In this document: piece by piece, positions 1 through 12,446 of the stretch | Position numbering within the stretch: the first letter of the stretch is position 1 | How the letters are laid out: every line of letters begins with the position of its first letter | Assembly (NCBI GenBank): GCA_949357655.1 | Contig: CASHTG010000021.1 | Coordinates: forward strand, 1,178,001-1,242,000 | DNA length: 64,000 bases | DNA from: Parascedosporium putredinis | Lineage: Eukaryota; Ascomycota; Sordariomycetes; Microascales; Microascaceae | Direction: 5' to 3' | Program-made: the position numbers and the translations under genes | Notes under the pieces: model-generated | Seen by the model: the letters and a program-made list of their open reading frames with translations, nothing else | Told to the model about the DNA's origin: nothing | Database searches by the model: none

Positions 1-453
1 TGCAGCCAGCCCATGAAATCAAAGTCGCCAGTGCGGTTGAGGCTGAGCGGGTCGCCGTTGAATTCGTCGAGGACGAGCGTCAGATACCCATTGGCAGCGT
101 ACTGGTCGGCCATGAGCTTGCTGTTTTGCCAAATGCCGATGACGTCGGGCAGATAGAGGATGCCCTTGCCCTCGCGGGCTTTGCCCTCGGGGAGTCGCCA
201 GATAGGCATCCCATTTACCGGCAACCTTGATAAGCTGGCCGGTGGGCTCGCCGCTACAAAACACAACCAAACCTTTTGTGAGCGGGCGAACAAGAGGAAG
301 GAGGATAGCTGTTTCGCCAACGCGCGCGCCAGTCGAGACGTCATTCGCTGTGAAGATGGCGGGGTTCGCTGTCATCTTGTTGGGTTAGGGGAGGGGAGCT
401 TACCTATGCTTGACGCCGATCGTGCAGCACTCGGCAGGCGGGTTGGAAGCCAT
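1..453 (-). CDS. Dienelactone hydrolase family protein, 5' part (runs off left edge)
   Basis: The start is the ATG at 453, giving MASNPPAECCTIGVKH, not the ATG inside the intron near 375. Exon 1 (404-453) joins exon 2 (1-253) across an intron at 254-403 (donor GTAAGC, acceptor TGTAG), restoring KHSGEPTGQLIKVAGKWDAY. This is the usual N-terminus of fungal dienelactone hydrolase-like alpha/beta hydrolases, cytosolic enzymes that open lactone rings or act on related esters. Further on, GILYLPDVIGIW and LTLVLDEFNGDPLS fit the same family. The catalytic Cys/Ser, Asp and His lie beyond the window. The frame breaks at the CCCC run (plus strand GGGG, 189-192) just after YLATP: two missing C or one extra base would repair it. 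The true substrate cannot be told from this part. Confidence 0.85.
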
Positions 454-3400
454 TGTAGGATATGTAAGGAGTCGAGGGAGATTTTATATCAGTATGGCTT
501 CTTGCTTCAGATTACGGCGCTTTTCACAATAAGCTTCTCAAGATTCTTGCCCTGGTAAACGATGGAGAGAAAAAAACATCCCGTCTCACAGGAAGGGAAG
601 GCTCTCGAACTAGTTGGCCCCGCATCCATGTCGACGAACAACAAGAGCGACCACAGTCCCACCGCAGCGTCACTCTAATGATTTCTAATACAGCACTGTG
701 CCGTGCACCCGACGTGACGTGCGAATAGGGGATTCTGTCGAGCTTAAAAAACGCTGGAGCGATCATCGAGGAGCTGTTTGAAGAGGATCGATCCTAGTCG
801 GCTAATAGGGCCAACTAAAAGCGGGGACAAGCCACACCAAACAAAACATCAATGAATGAACCTCTCTCCTCTCGTCGATGCCGGGCCTGCTCAACTGTTC
901 GCCCGTTAACCCAATCCATCTACCTCTGCGTAAGAGGAAGAAGAAGTAGAAGAAGTAGGTGAAGGAGAACGCGCCGAAGAAAATAACTTCGTTGAATATA
1001 TGTATGTATTCATCTACCCTTGATTTTCTTATTTCAACACCGTCAATTAAAAGGCGACATGTAGTGTTTTACAGCTTGCCCCTCTTCTTCACAACCGCCG
1101 TATTTTCAGAGTCTCAGCCTCCATAACATCAGATCCCCAGACATCGTCTTAGAATAAATAGTATCTGCTGCGACGGTATTTCATGAAATAAAGAGAATTT
1201 AAAGCTAAAGACCAAGAAACTGACGAGCTGCCAACTTTACACGCCGCCATAAGAGTCGCTTGAGCGAGTAGTTGGGGAAAGTGGACATTCTTCGCGGGAT
1301 GTTTTGAGCAGTTCCTTGCTCTCGAATGCTGCGTAGCGATGCACGGCCCGTGTTGCTAGCCAAGATGGCCAGTGATGAGGTCGCCATGATGCGGCAAGTT
1401 TCGCTTCGCAAGCGTCACGATGTGGGCATTTTTACCATCTATGGATCCGAGCTATTCACTCACTCAGTAAGACCAGACAGACTGAGTCTTTGGAAATTGT
1501 CGAGTGGGCCAAAAATTTCACGATTCTCCGTCTTTGCTCGCCCTCTTCAACGTATGGAAGGAGTGCACGAAGACGTCGCAAGCTGAAGAATATATCGACG
1601 AGTCCTATCCTTGTTAAATGAAGGTTACCAATCTCCGATGAGTTTACGACGGGCCTGACGCTCCAAGGCGAATTGGAACTTTTTTGGTTTTGTGTGAGCA
1701 ATGTGAACCTTTTTTCTTTCTTGCGATCGGATGCTCCGAGGTCCGGCGCACGTTGGCGTCGGACAGGCGTCGGGGTCTTGATCAACGACAGTACCAGTCC
1801 GTCCGCAAACTCTAAGACGCGAGGAAATCGTTGAAGTTTCCATTTTCGGCGCCAGGGACGCGAGAAAGAACACTACTAGTTAGTCCCTCCGAACAGTGAA
1901 AACCCCGAGAAAAAGGTTGCGCAGGCCAAAAACTGGCTCGGCACGACACACTCAGGAGAACCATGTCGTCCAAGGGTCATCCTGCGACAACCCCCTTCAG
2001 CATAGCATCAATGGATCCGTGGCCCTTCAGCTCCCGTCCCGCGCAAGCCTCGTCAGGCATGACGCATAGAGCTGAGATAAAATTCCAAGGTCTGATGATC
2101 GGCGCTCGTCAACGCGCTGTTGAAAATCAACTTTTGGAGGGAGCATTACATAAGAATGAGGAAGCCGAACACCTACCATTCTCTAGGGTGATCCGGAATT
2201 TTTCTCACGCTGCATTGTTCCCGGCCGGGAACTTGGCGCTTTGAGTTGGTGGTTCCGGTGTTGCAACGTCCCCAACCTGTCATGGATGCTTCTGGAGTAG
2301 TCACGTGATATATAACTAATCCGTCCACACCCACCTGCAACGAGAGCAGAAGTGGTGTCTGGCCGAGCACCCTCAATTATCTCGATCTCCATTAGCTCAA
2401 CTAGGTTCCAAGCGCCACGCACGCACCGGGTCAGGCGAAAATGCAAAGCGCCCACTCACTCCCTTTTCCATTGAGAGGTGAACGGACCTTGCCTACGATT
2501 TGTGGCGGTGCAGGCTTCAATCGGGGGCGCCGTGCTTGTTTTCTCCGTGGTGCATTTATTTGTGAGGCTGCCGCGGCAGGCATTCTTGCTTCTTTTCCTT
2601 TATCCTCGGCCCTCCTAGGGTTTCGCTCACGACAGCAGACAGTACTGTAGGGGGCTTGACGAGGATTGCTTTAGATACGTATAGCACAGGGAGAGAGAGA
2701 AAGACTGGGGAACGCCCCCTGAGGTCGACCAAAAGCGGGCAAACTTCGAATTATCCGGTCCCTCCTCGCGCGCTGATACAAGTGTGACCTATTCCTGAGC
2801 TCTTCAATCAACACCAGTCGCCCGAGTATCACACAGAGAGCACTCAGCTGGCGACCAAGTTATGGGAACAGGCTTCCCCACTTGTTCCAGGATTAGGTCT
2901 TGACCCGCCGACTAGCAATTCGATCTATTGCCGGGAACCTCCAAATGTGGAGCATTTTACCGGAGGCCTTGGGTAGTTTTTGTTTTCCTTTGATCCCATC
3001 ACCATCTGCTCCATAGCTTGGATCTGCGTGGGGTTTTGTTACCGGAGGTTGTGAGACAAAGCAGGAAGAAGGGAAATGGAACGGAAATGGAAAACTAATG
3101 GGTAAGGGACTCGCCAGTCATTTCCCAACTCGTACATACCAATCGAAAAACTAGATATCGACCTGGCTCCTGAGCGGCGTGTTTGTCTCGTCAGTCAAGC
3201 CCGGAAAACACAAGTAATCATACAATATATAGATGGATTACTTGGAATGGTCAACGAGCAACATTCCCCAACGCTGCAACCTGAGCTGGCCAGGCCTTTG
3301 CTGGGCTTGCTAGGCAAGACTAGGCTTGCTAGGGTACCGGGGTACATCAATGGGCTGGCCCGTGCTGCGATTAGTGTACAGTGGTTGAGTGGTGACTGGA

Positions 3401-4144
3401 ACAACAATGTTCGGCTCCATCTTCTACAAGTATCGGTCAGCAAGGTCCTGATTTGTCGGCCCTGGAACTTGGTTTTCCGCCACCTCCCCGCACGTCCAGT
3501 GCCAGGTTTTGCCGTCTCTTCCCACCTGCCAGGCTCATCGTGTGCTCCTGGTCACTCTCTCTCTCCTCCGCCCGCCCCTGAGCAAAAGTTGATTGGAGAA
3601 AATGTTGGTGGACCCAGTCGAGCCAGTCGAGCCAGTCAAGCCAGTGTGTTGACCCAGGACTCAAATGCTAAATTCCCCCAGCGCTCTCTGTACTTGTACA
3701 TTATCCTCCTAGCCGCCTCACGTTGGGGCCTTCCTGTTCCGCCCGCCTCTCTCTCGGTCTTTCTGCTTGGTCCCCTCCCCTTCCCCCAAAACCCGCGGGA
3801 AAAACAGCGACTGTGCAACACAGCAGCCTCCGCCTGGCCTTCATCCGAGAGTTGATTTTCCCCTCTCCCATTTTCTTCCTCTTCGCGTTCTAAACTCTTC
3901 GACCGCCCTCACCTCACCACCCCCAGATTCCGCAACCTCCCACCGTCGCGTTGTTGAACGACGCCTCTTTCCTACCGTCCGCCAACAACATCCATCTCGA
4001 CCCACCCTAAAATTCCAGTCGAGATTCGACGTGCACCCTCTGGCTCACTTTAGTTCATCGCCGTATTCCGCCTCCACCCCCATCACTGCTCAACCATCAC
4101 GGCAGACCGGCGTGGCACCAGGTCACAACTCGCCTCCCTTCACC
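454..4144. other. Divergent intergenic region, no gene recognised
   Basis: This is 3.7 kb between the divergent dienelactone hydrolase and CDC4 genes. Open frames here (for example 3247-3855) lack family motifs and coding-like third positions. The right part, from about 3690, is pyrimidine-rich and probably holds the CDC4 promoter and leader. A 9-bp unit CCAGTCGAG is repeated about 3.5 times at 3614-3645. Confidence 0.6.
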
Positions 4145-7100
4145 ATGACGCCCTCACCCGGGCCACCATCTGGTGACTCTCGAGGCCCCTACTCGAGTCA
4201 GACAGTTTCCGTTAGTTGGGACGAGGGAGACACGACCCCTGGCTCCCGTAGATTTCAGTTTGGCGTGTCGGAGTGCATCGAGACGAAAACTATAACAACC
4301 ACGACAACGACAAAACGAACATTCCCACCACTTTTTGTCCGAGAACCTAGACCTTTGGACTCCCTTGATGTCAAAGAATACCCCTGGCCTCGAAGCCGAC
4401 TCCTCCACAACTAGCCCAGTTCACCTTCGACGTACCAGGTTTTGATCTTTTCGCAGAAGAAAATGCATCACCGAAACAAGTGAGTGTGGTGCGCTGTGGG
4501 AAAGTGGGAAATGCTTCGATTTCTGCTTTCCTTTTCGCTCTTCTTCTTTTTCTCCCCTTCTCCTCGCCTCTATCCATCGCCATGTTCCCTTTCTTGATAT
4601 CGCTCTCTTTCCCCTCCTAATTTCCCTTTCCTCCCCTTCCTTGGCAGGATACCCTTGCATTCATGATCTTTGAAATGTGATGGCGTGGAGTTGGCCCTGG
4701 AATGTTCTTCATTTTCTAACGTGGCTCATAGGCTGGCCGACGATCAACTCCGCCCAAGAAGGCTCTGCGAATTTCACGTACTGCGAGCGAGTCATTTGAC
4801 AGCGCGCTATCTCGACTCCCATCTCGTTCGCCGTCCGAATCGTACCCTCGACGATCGAAACGCACGTCCACCCGAGCCGAATCTCCCGCCAGCTGTGTTT
4901 CCAAACAATCCAACAAGCCTCGACCAGCAAGCGGTCACACCCTCGTCCCTTTGGAGCGACCTCGTCGCTTAGCAGCGTCGGCGAGTCGACGCGAAAGTGA
5001 GCGTCTGATGAGACAGGCTGCTGGTGTTCTTGCCACTCCCGACGCTGCCGAATTTGCTCCTCTTGAAGAGAAGCCCCTCGGTCGCGCCGCCCCTCAACCA
5101 CGCCCGACCCTTCGGGCAACAGTCAAACAGCCACGATTTACGATGTTGCCAGCCCAGTGGCGAGTGATACTCAGACGATATTTAGCGGAAATGTTGCTAC
5201 ACCACCAATTACAGATGCTGACGCCGAACCATTCATGGATGCTGATGAGACCCTTCAACAATCTGTGAGATCGCTTCACCAAAGTCGACACCCGCTAGAG
5301 TCCACGGCCGCCCAAGATGTGGATGCCAGTCTTCCTAGTCCTAGACTGTCCCCCAAGTTGACGGCTGTAAAGACCGAGCCCAACGACTCGCTGACTGTCG
5401 ATGAGGACGAGGAATCGCCGTCTCTTGGCCCTCACCAACTCCTTTGGAACGGCGATTCTCAGATAACCACCACTGACGACTCGGAAATAACATCACCTGG
5501 AGCCCTCGTGACAGGCCATCGCGGTCAACTCAGCAGACACTCTGGTACACCACCGCATCTCCTTGATCCACGAACCATGCTCGAGTCATTTGATGCCATG
5601 CCATCTGATATGAAGACTCTGATGCTCTATCAGTTCCTCCGTCGCTGTCCGCGAAAGACGTTGCGGATAGTTGCCGACGTTGTCAACCCATCCCTACAAT
5701 GCGATTTCCTGAAGCAACTTCCCCTTGAGCTCAGCTACCACGTCCTATCCTACCTCGACCACAAAGATCTTTGTCGTGCGACTAGGGTCTCCAAGCATTG
5801 GCGGAACCTCATCGATAGTAACGAGACGGGCTGGAAAGAGCTTTTTGACCGCGATGGGTTCAAACTTCCTGCGGGCGAGCTAGAAAAGGCTATCCGCCAG
5901 GGATGGGGATGGCAGGACCCCGATGGACCCGAGGGTTGCGAAGTTGACCTTAGTGCGCAGCGGCGACTCAACTCCACCGAGGCGGAACTAACACAGGTGA
6001 TCTGCAAGACGGAGCCAACGTCCCGGCTAAGGAGCTCGAAGCGCAAGCGTGGCCTCAGCACCATCTCGGGTGTCGACCGATCCAAGAGGCGAGCCAGCTC
6101 TAGCGTCGCCTTCAAGGACTCGAACAGCCAGCTGGAACCCGGACAACATAAATCGGAGGGACCCTTGTCCGCCGCCAACGCCGCTGTCCTAGCCGTACCT
6201 GACCCACAGTTGGGCCTTGCGAGCCTGCGCAGGCTCCATCTTTTCAAGTCACTCTATCGACGGCACCACATGATCAGGGAGAGTTGGACGAGTGGAAAAG
6301 TCCAGCCATCCCACGTTGCCTTTACCGCGCACCCGCGACACGTCATCACCTGTCTACAGTTCGATGACGACAAGATTATCACAGGCAGTGACGATACACT
6401 CATCCATGTTTATGATACAAAAACGGGCAAGCTGAGGAAGCGTCTTGAAGGCCACGAGGGTGGCGTCTGGGCACTTCAGTACGAAGGCAATGTTCTGGTC
6501 TCTGGATCAACCGATCGCTCGGTTCGAGTTTGGGATATCGAGAAGGGCCTTTGCACTCAGGTGTTCTACGGCCACACTAGTACTGTGCGCTGTCTGCAAA
6601 TCCTGATGCCTTCATCCATCACAAAGGATGGCAAAAGCAAGCAGACATGATGCCGGCGAAGCCCCTAATCATTACTGGTTCGCGGGACAACCAGCTACGC
6701 GTGTGGCGCCTCCCGAAGCAGGCTCTAGGAGATATATCCAGACGGGCCCACCGGCCAACGACAGCGACTGCCCGTATTTTATCCGCACTCTTACCGGCCA
6801 TACCCACTCAGTGCGTGCTATCGCGGCGCATGGCGATACTCTTGTCAGTGGAAGCTACGACCACTCGGTACGGGTGTGGCGCATCAGCACCGGCGAATCC
6901 TTGCACGTTTTACACGGTCACACCCAAAAGGTTTACAGCGTCGTCTTGGACCAAGATCGCAATCGGTGCATCTCGGGCGCGATGGATTCCCTTGTCAAGA
7001 TTTGGGACCTTGCCACGGGGGCTTGCCTCTACACTCTTGAAGGACACAATTTGCTCGTCGGCATCCTGGATCTTCGCGATGAGAGACTTGTCTCTGCTGC

Positions 7101-7561
7101 GGCCGATAGCACTCTGCGGATTTGGGACCCGGAGAATGGCCGCTGCAAGAATGTGCTATCAGCCCACACCGGCGCGATCACCTGCTTCCAGCACGACGGC
7201 CGCAAGGTGATTTCGGGCAGCGAGAGAACTGTGAAAATGTGGGATATCGCGACGGGTAACTGCCTTCAAGATCTCCTGACAGATCTCGGTAGTGTCTGGC
7301 AGCTAAAGTTTGACTATCGACGATGCGTGGCCGCCGTTCAACGCCAGTCGATTACATATATCGAGGTAAGAATCGAACACTCATAGTAGAGCGGGGATGG
7401 CGAAATACGCGAGCATGCGGTGGGCGTATGAGACTAATTTTGAACGTCATTAGATTCTCGACTTTGGCGCTGTTCGTGATGGCAAACCACCAGAAGAGCT
7501 AGGCAGGAGAATCCTGCTCGACGAGGCGGAGGTCCGACGTCTCATGGAAGAGGATGCATAG
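4145..7561 (+). CDS. CDC4: Cdc4-type F-box/WD40 protein, SCF ubiquitin ligase substrate receptor
   Basis: In SCF complexes Cdc4 binds Skp1 through its F-box and phosphodegrons through its WD40 propeller, sending cell-cycle and other regulators to the proteasome. Start ATG 4145 gives MTPSPGPPSGDSRGPYSSQT. Exons are 4145-4479, 4732-7365 and 7454-7561, separated by introns of 252 and 88 nt. After a disordered, phospho-site-rich N-terminus comes the F-box (LPLELSYHVLSYLDHKDLCR, about 5720-5770). WD40 repeats follow, for example ITGSDDTLIHVYD, VSGSTDRSVRVWD, ITGSRDNQLRVWR, VSGSYDHSVRVWR and VSAAADSTLRIWD. The end is RRLMEEDA. Four frame breaks (CCCC 4381-4384, CCCC 5074-5077, near 6633-6646, CCC 6712-6714) are each fixed by one added base, giving 1026 residues. 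The breaks fall in conserved parts, which speaks for sequence error. Met30/SconB is the alternative family name, but the sequence fits Cdc4 better. Confidence 0.93.
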
Positions 7562-9013
7562 GGGCATTCCTCTGCTTAATCCATTTCCGGGGTCCAAAGA
7601 ACCCGCAGCTTTTGCTCTCAGCATCGAAAGCAAGGGCTCGTTCCGAAGACCAAGATCATCATTATCCATGTTTACATGTGCATCATTCAGCTCAACCACG
7701 TTTCTACATCTGCACACCTTGTGTGCGACGAGAAGGGTTTTACCAAACTTCTCACACTCTCGCGCACGCACGGCGCGCCGGAAAACAACGAGTAAACAAA
7801 CAAAAACCAAATAGCATTGCGACGGTCCCATGGAGTTATCGGGCATACACGTACTCATTTTCTCACCCACTTATCGTTAACTTTGGCTTGTTGAAAAGGA
7901 AGGGTTTCCTTTTCTCTATTTTCTACAATCGACTAGCCCTCATTCGCAACCATAGCAATCATCATGTCTTCCTGCCACACGGCAACTTTACTCTCTCCAA
8001 CGATTGGGCTTACGACTAGGGCGAATGGGCTTATCCACGTGGCAAAAAGCGGCGCTTCCATTTATCTTATTGATCTCTTATCTTGTCCCGCTTGCCGTCT
8101 CCCTTTCTTCTATTCCCTTGGCTTCTTTTTTTCCCCTCCTCACTTCCATACATCCCCTTCTACCCTGTTGGCCTGCATTGGTTCCACGCAGGCTGTTTCG
8201 AAGGGGTTAGCATACTGGGCAAGGCGAAAGGCTGGTGCACGACAAGCATGAAAGCGGGACTGGGGAAGTGGCGGGCAGGTGCCCAGGCCCTTCCTCTTAA
8301 CTGTCTGGGTTATATCCATCGTTCGTTTGTGTCTTTTGTCAAAAGATGGACATTTGCAGTGTATCCGTTTGGTCTTCATCCTGTTTTAGAGAGCGAGGTA
8401 TCAGGGCCAGTCAACGTAATGTGACAATATATCATTCTTATAATTTCGGTTTCTCCCCCTTCCTTGGCTTGACTGATTGTCCTCCTCGTACTGTTGTTCC
8501 GTCCCTACAAGTACACGATGCAGGAACGAAGCGAACCTTGTTGTCCTACCACGAGTCCAGGTACCCTTTCTGATTGATGTTTGCCTCAAGTGCTAGAGAG
8601 GGTGGCTTGCCATTATGGAGTGAGTGTGGGCAACCAGTCACGAGAGAGCACATTAATGGATATTGATAACCACTGATCAATGAATTGATTGTATATGTAG
8701 GAACAAGACCAGCGGACAATATATGTATCTATTAAGATAGAAGGGGAAAAACCACCCAAAAGAATACTGAAGTGTGCGCCCTAGCTCACAGTCGCTAATG
8801 ATCATTCGCGCCAGAAAAGAAAATGCAACGCTATCCAAGCAGATTAAAGTACCAACGAGAATGAGCCATGGGGTATTGTCCATTGATATCCGTTACTCCT
8901 CGTCTTTCTTCTTCTTCCTTCCTGGCCAGTCTCTTACTGGTCTTTTTTTTTTTCTATTTTTTCAAATCTTTGTGCTCGTGTCTCGTAAAATATCCATAAT
9001 GGTGAATAAGTGT
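7562..9013. other. Convergent intergenic region, 3' ends of CDC4 and the membrane-protein gene
   Basis: The region is AT-richer and pyrimidine-rich and presumably holds both 3' UTRs and poly(A) sites. Short open frames here show no domain or coding-like composition. Confidence 0.6.
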
Positions 9014-11531
9014 TTACACGAGCCTAAACGTCTGGGCGGATCTCCGGATGCCAGCGCCCTGCAGGACTTCGCCTTCCACGCCGAAGCCGTAGTTGCCCCG
9101 ATCGAGGACGCCGTAACCAATCTTGATACGTCTAGCGCGGGTACGCATCTCGCCCTCGGGGCCAAAGGGAATCTTTTCGAGGGCGGAACCGCGGGTGGCG
9201 GCGGCGACGGAGCTGAAGCGGGTATCGCGGGAGGTGCCCTCCTCCCAAATGGCCATCATGCCAAAGGCGGTAGCGACGAGGGCGAGGAAGATGGCGATGG
9301 TGTAGACGGCCCACAGGTCGGCGACGTGGTAGACGTAGTGGTTGGAGGTGCGGTGGCGGACGCAGGGGTACTGGGGGCTCTTGTCGGCCTTGCGGTGGCC
9401 GGAGCTCTCCTGCGGGGAGGCAGCCCACACGACGGAGAGGAACTGGGGCTTGGAGAGGAGGGAGAGGATGATGTCTTCGTAGAAGCTGGCGATGTCGGCC
9501 ATGAGGTCACCGGCGGGGAGGTAGCTGTGGATGTCGATGAGGCGGGTCTGGGAGGCCTTGGTCTTGAGGATCTTGGCGGGCTCGTGGATGGTGCCGTTGA
9601 CGAAGCGGCGGAGCTGGGTACCGAGGGCGTGGTAGGCGGCGATGCGGCGGTAGCGGGCCATGCCGTCGGAGGGGCGGACGTAGTTGTCCTCGGGCACGGC
9701 GGTGGTGTTGTCGTAGGTGCCGTCGTCGGCGGGGTCGCCGCGCTGGAAGACGGTGTCGACGATGCGGTTGAGGTATTTCCGGCTCTTGATCTTGGTCTCC
9801 TGCTGGAGGGAGACGTAGTGGAACTCGACCTCGTACTCGGTCTCGTAGTGCTCGCAGGCAAAGATCTTGGGGGTGAAGGCGGTGGCCCAGGCCGGGTCGG
9901 ACTGGCTCTCGGGCTGCTTCTGGGTGGGGTCCTCGACGCTGGCGTAGCCGACCCAGATGACGGGCTCGGTGCGGAAAGCGCCGAGGTTCTTGGGAAAAGG
10001 GGGCGGGGAGAAGGGGATGCCGGCGTCGCCCGAGTCCATGAGCTGGTCCGGGTACTCGCCCTCGTAGGCGGAGGCGAAGTAGGTGTGGTTGCCGACGGGG
10101 GCGAGGATGTCGAGGGAGAAGGGGGCGCGACGCCGTCGAGCTTCTTGACCTCGGAGCCGACGCCGTTGGCGAGCTCGGTGCACTTGTAGCCGGGGGCGAC
10201 GAAGTGGACGGTAAACGTGCAGTTCCAGCCCACGCCGCAGGCCTGGGTGGCGGCGTCTTCGCGGGCGACGGGCCCGCCGAGGAAGGCGGCGAGGGTGGCG
10301 ATCTGCTCGAGGGGCTGGCTGGGGCCGGACCAGTAGTCGAACACGTCCGGGTCGGTGGCGTCCTCGCTCTTGCTGGTGATGTTCCAGTAGGAGACGGAGG
10401 CCTCGGGCAGGCCGTCGATGTAGTTGGCGACGCGCCAGTCGTTGTTGTCCTCCTGGCCAAAGTTGAGGGAGCGGACGGAGGGGCAGGTGGTCTCCTCGGT
10501 CATGGTCTGGGGCTGGACGGCGAGGGTTTCGGAGGCGAAGATGACGATGAGCGGGGTGAGCCAGACGTAGATGACGAGGACCATGGCGAGCTTGGCCTCC
10601 TTGAAGAGTTCAAAGTTGAAGAGGGCGGTGAGATCCTCGGTGGCGGCGAAGAGGCCGTCGACGGCGGCGACGGTGAGGACCTTGCGGCGGACCGTCATCC
10701 ACACGCGCTGGCGGTAGGCGGTGACGGTGGCGGCGGCGAGGAGGCCTTGGACAGGAAGGATAAGGCGGCGCCGTAGCGGAGCAGGCGCATCTGGTTGTCG
10801 GCTTCTTTGCCGTCGAGGTTGAGGTAGAAGAGGTGGTGGCCGACGGCGAAGAGGATGCCGACGAGGAGGAGGAAGAACATGTTGTAGTGGGGTTTCCAGT
10901 AGCGCTGGAAGCGGGTCACGCGGCCCGTGGGTGCGGGGAGGGGAGGGGATCTCGGAGGGGTCGGCGATGGGGCGGTACCCCGGGGGCGCGGTGCGATAGT
11001 CGGCGGGGGCGAGGCGAGGAGGAGGTTGTCCGAGTTGGTGCGGTTGTTGTAGGGGACTCGAAGCCCGGCGTGGTGTAGGGGTCCATGGAGGGGGCCGTGG
11101 TATCCTTGGTGCGGATCACGCGGGCCGGGTGGGTTGAACTGGAGAGGCGAGGGGCGGGGCCGCGCATCGGGAGCGGCAGCAGCGGCAGCAGCAGCGGCGG
11201 CGGCGGGGGTGTTGGTAGTGGTGGTAGATTGGTAGTGCTGGGCGTCGGGCGGAGACGTGCTTCTTTGCCTCGTCGCGTTCCTCGGGGGCGAGGAGAATGT
11301 GAAGTGGGTGGCGGTCCCGGGGGGACTTGGTGATGGAGGGATGGCGTTGGGGCTCCATGGTGGGGAGCCGCCGGGTAGGCCTGGTCTCCGACGGTCGGGG
11401 ATGCCGGGCTGGTGACGGGCTTGCGGGCGATCGGGGGCTGGACGGGGACGGGGTTCCAGTTCGCTTCGTTCACGTTTGGGGGTGCCGGAGAAGGATCTTT
11501 GGGAGAAGGATCTTGAAGAGAAGGAGTCCAT
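9014..11531 (-). CDS. Large multi-pass membrane protein of filamentous ascomycetes, function unknown
   Basis: Start ATG 11531 gives MDSFSSRSFSQRSFSG. A Pro-rich disordered N-terminus of about 200 residues includes a run of Ala (near 11170-11210). Transmembrane segments are NMFFLLLVGILFAVGHH, a second near GAALSFLSKA, and LAMVLVIYVWLTPLIVIFA. A large, probably extracytoplasmic domain of about 450 residues follows, with several Asn-X-Ser/Thr sites (NCTF, NHTY, NTTA, NGTI) and paired cysteines. Near the C-terminus lies LWAVYTIAIFLALVATAFG. This layout matches proteins often mislabelled 'formylmethionine deformylase-like' in Sordariomycete genomes; no enzyme motif is visible. The frame breaks at GGGGG 11478-11482, GGGGGG 11319-11324, near 10738-10746, and GGGGG 10121-10125. 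Adding 2, 1, 1 and 1 bases gives 840 residues. The first two breaks rest on codon bias only; the last two rest on clear protein continuity. Confidence 0.78.
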
Positions 11532-12429
11532 GTTGGGTGGTGGGGGGACTGAGCACTCTCGTTGAACAAAGAGAGAGGCTCCGGGGGATGTGGGGTGGTT
11601 CGCGCAGAGCTCGGCGCGCAGCTCGTGAGGCGGGAAGAAGAGAAGAAGAATGGAAAAAGATAGCAAAGGGAAGCAAGAAGGGCAAAGGGCGAGGTTGTGA
11701 GATTCTTCTTCCTTTTTCGGTCTTTTCTTCCCCCTTCTCTCTATTCCTATTCTGGTCGTTTCACTTCGCTCTCGACTGGTCGTTGCAGGAGAGAATATTG
11801 CAGATGGGAAGCAAGCTTCTCGCAAGCTGCGCTCGGCTGTCCGATGACAGGGCAAGGCAAGTAGAGCTTTAAACCACACCGGAATCCGGAATGCGGGTGA
11901 CAAAGGAGGAAGAGGAGGGACGAGGAGGGGGTCTCTTGAATAGATATTATCTTGCGTATGGCATCAATAAATTCAAACGCCGGGCTTGACTTGGGGAAGA
12001 AGGTCTGTTTTGGCGCTTGAGGGTGTGTGTCTTGTCCCACGTAGGGCTGTGCCAAGGACACGGGGACTGGTACACATTAATAGGGTCCAAGGAGGAGATG
12101 TCCGGGGGAAGGGGGGTCAAGGTAGGTAGGTTGGTGTCAGACGTATTTTGCGACGAATGAAGGCTGGTCTGACAGGGTGAGATACGAGGGAAGGGGTGTG
12201 TGGGCGGGATGAGGTCGGCAATGGGGAGGATGGGAGCACACATATCATGTCGTCTAATATGGCACAGACTCTTGTTACGCATCCCACGGCACGGCTCATG
12301 GAGATGGGAGACGGGCGAGGGAATATTTCACCAAGCGGAGCCAGGACAGAATTATTTGTTGATAACCCGTCTTTTCCCCTGTTTCCTAATCTGTCTAGCA
12401 AGAAAGGGAGGGAAGGGAGGGGAAGAAGG

Positions 12430-12446
12430 GAGAGAGAGAGAGAGAG
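12430..12446. repeat. (GA)n microsatellite
   Basis: Uninterrupted GA dinucleotides inside a purine-rich stretch of about 60 bases. Confidence 0.9.

Noticed and set aside
3247..3855. 202-codon plus-strand frame upstream of CDC4
   Set aside because: No family motif and poor codon bias; it crosses a 9-bp tandem repeat.
4145..7561. Programmed ribosomal frameshifting as the cause of the CDC4 breaks
   Set aside because: Four shifts in one gene, and the same kind in most neighbours, cannot be programmed sites; missing bases in runs explain all of them.
8774..10189. Plus-strand open frame of 471 codons rich in Gly, Val, Ala and Asp
   Set aside because: It is antisense to the membrane-protein gene. 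Its composition (GDGVDG, AVAGALL) is the shadow of G/C-ended codons on the other strand.
9256..10704. Minus-strand frame continuing past 10130 as Ser/Pro/Thr-rich protein
   Set aside because: After GGGGG 10121-10125 it is the wrong frame of the same gene; the real protein continues in the frame ending at 9014.
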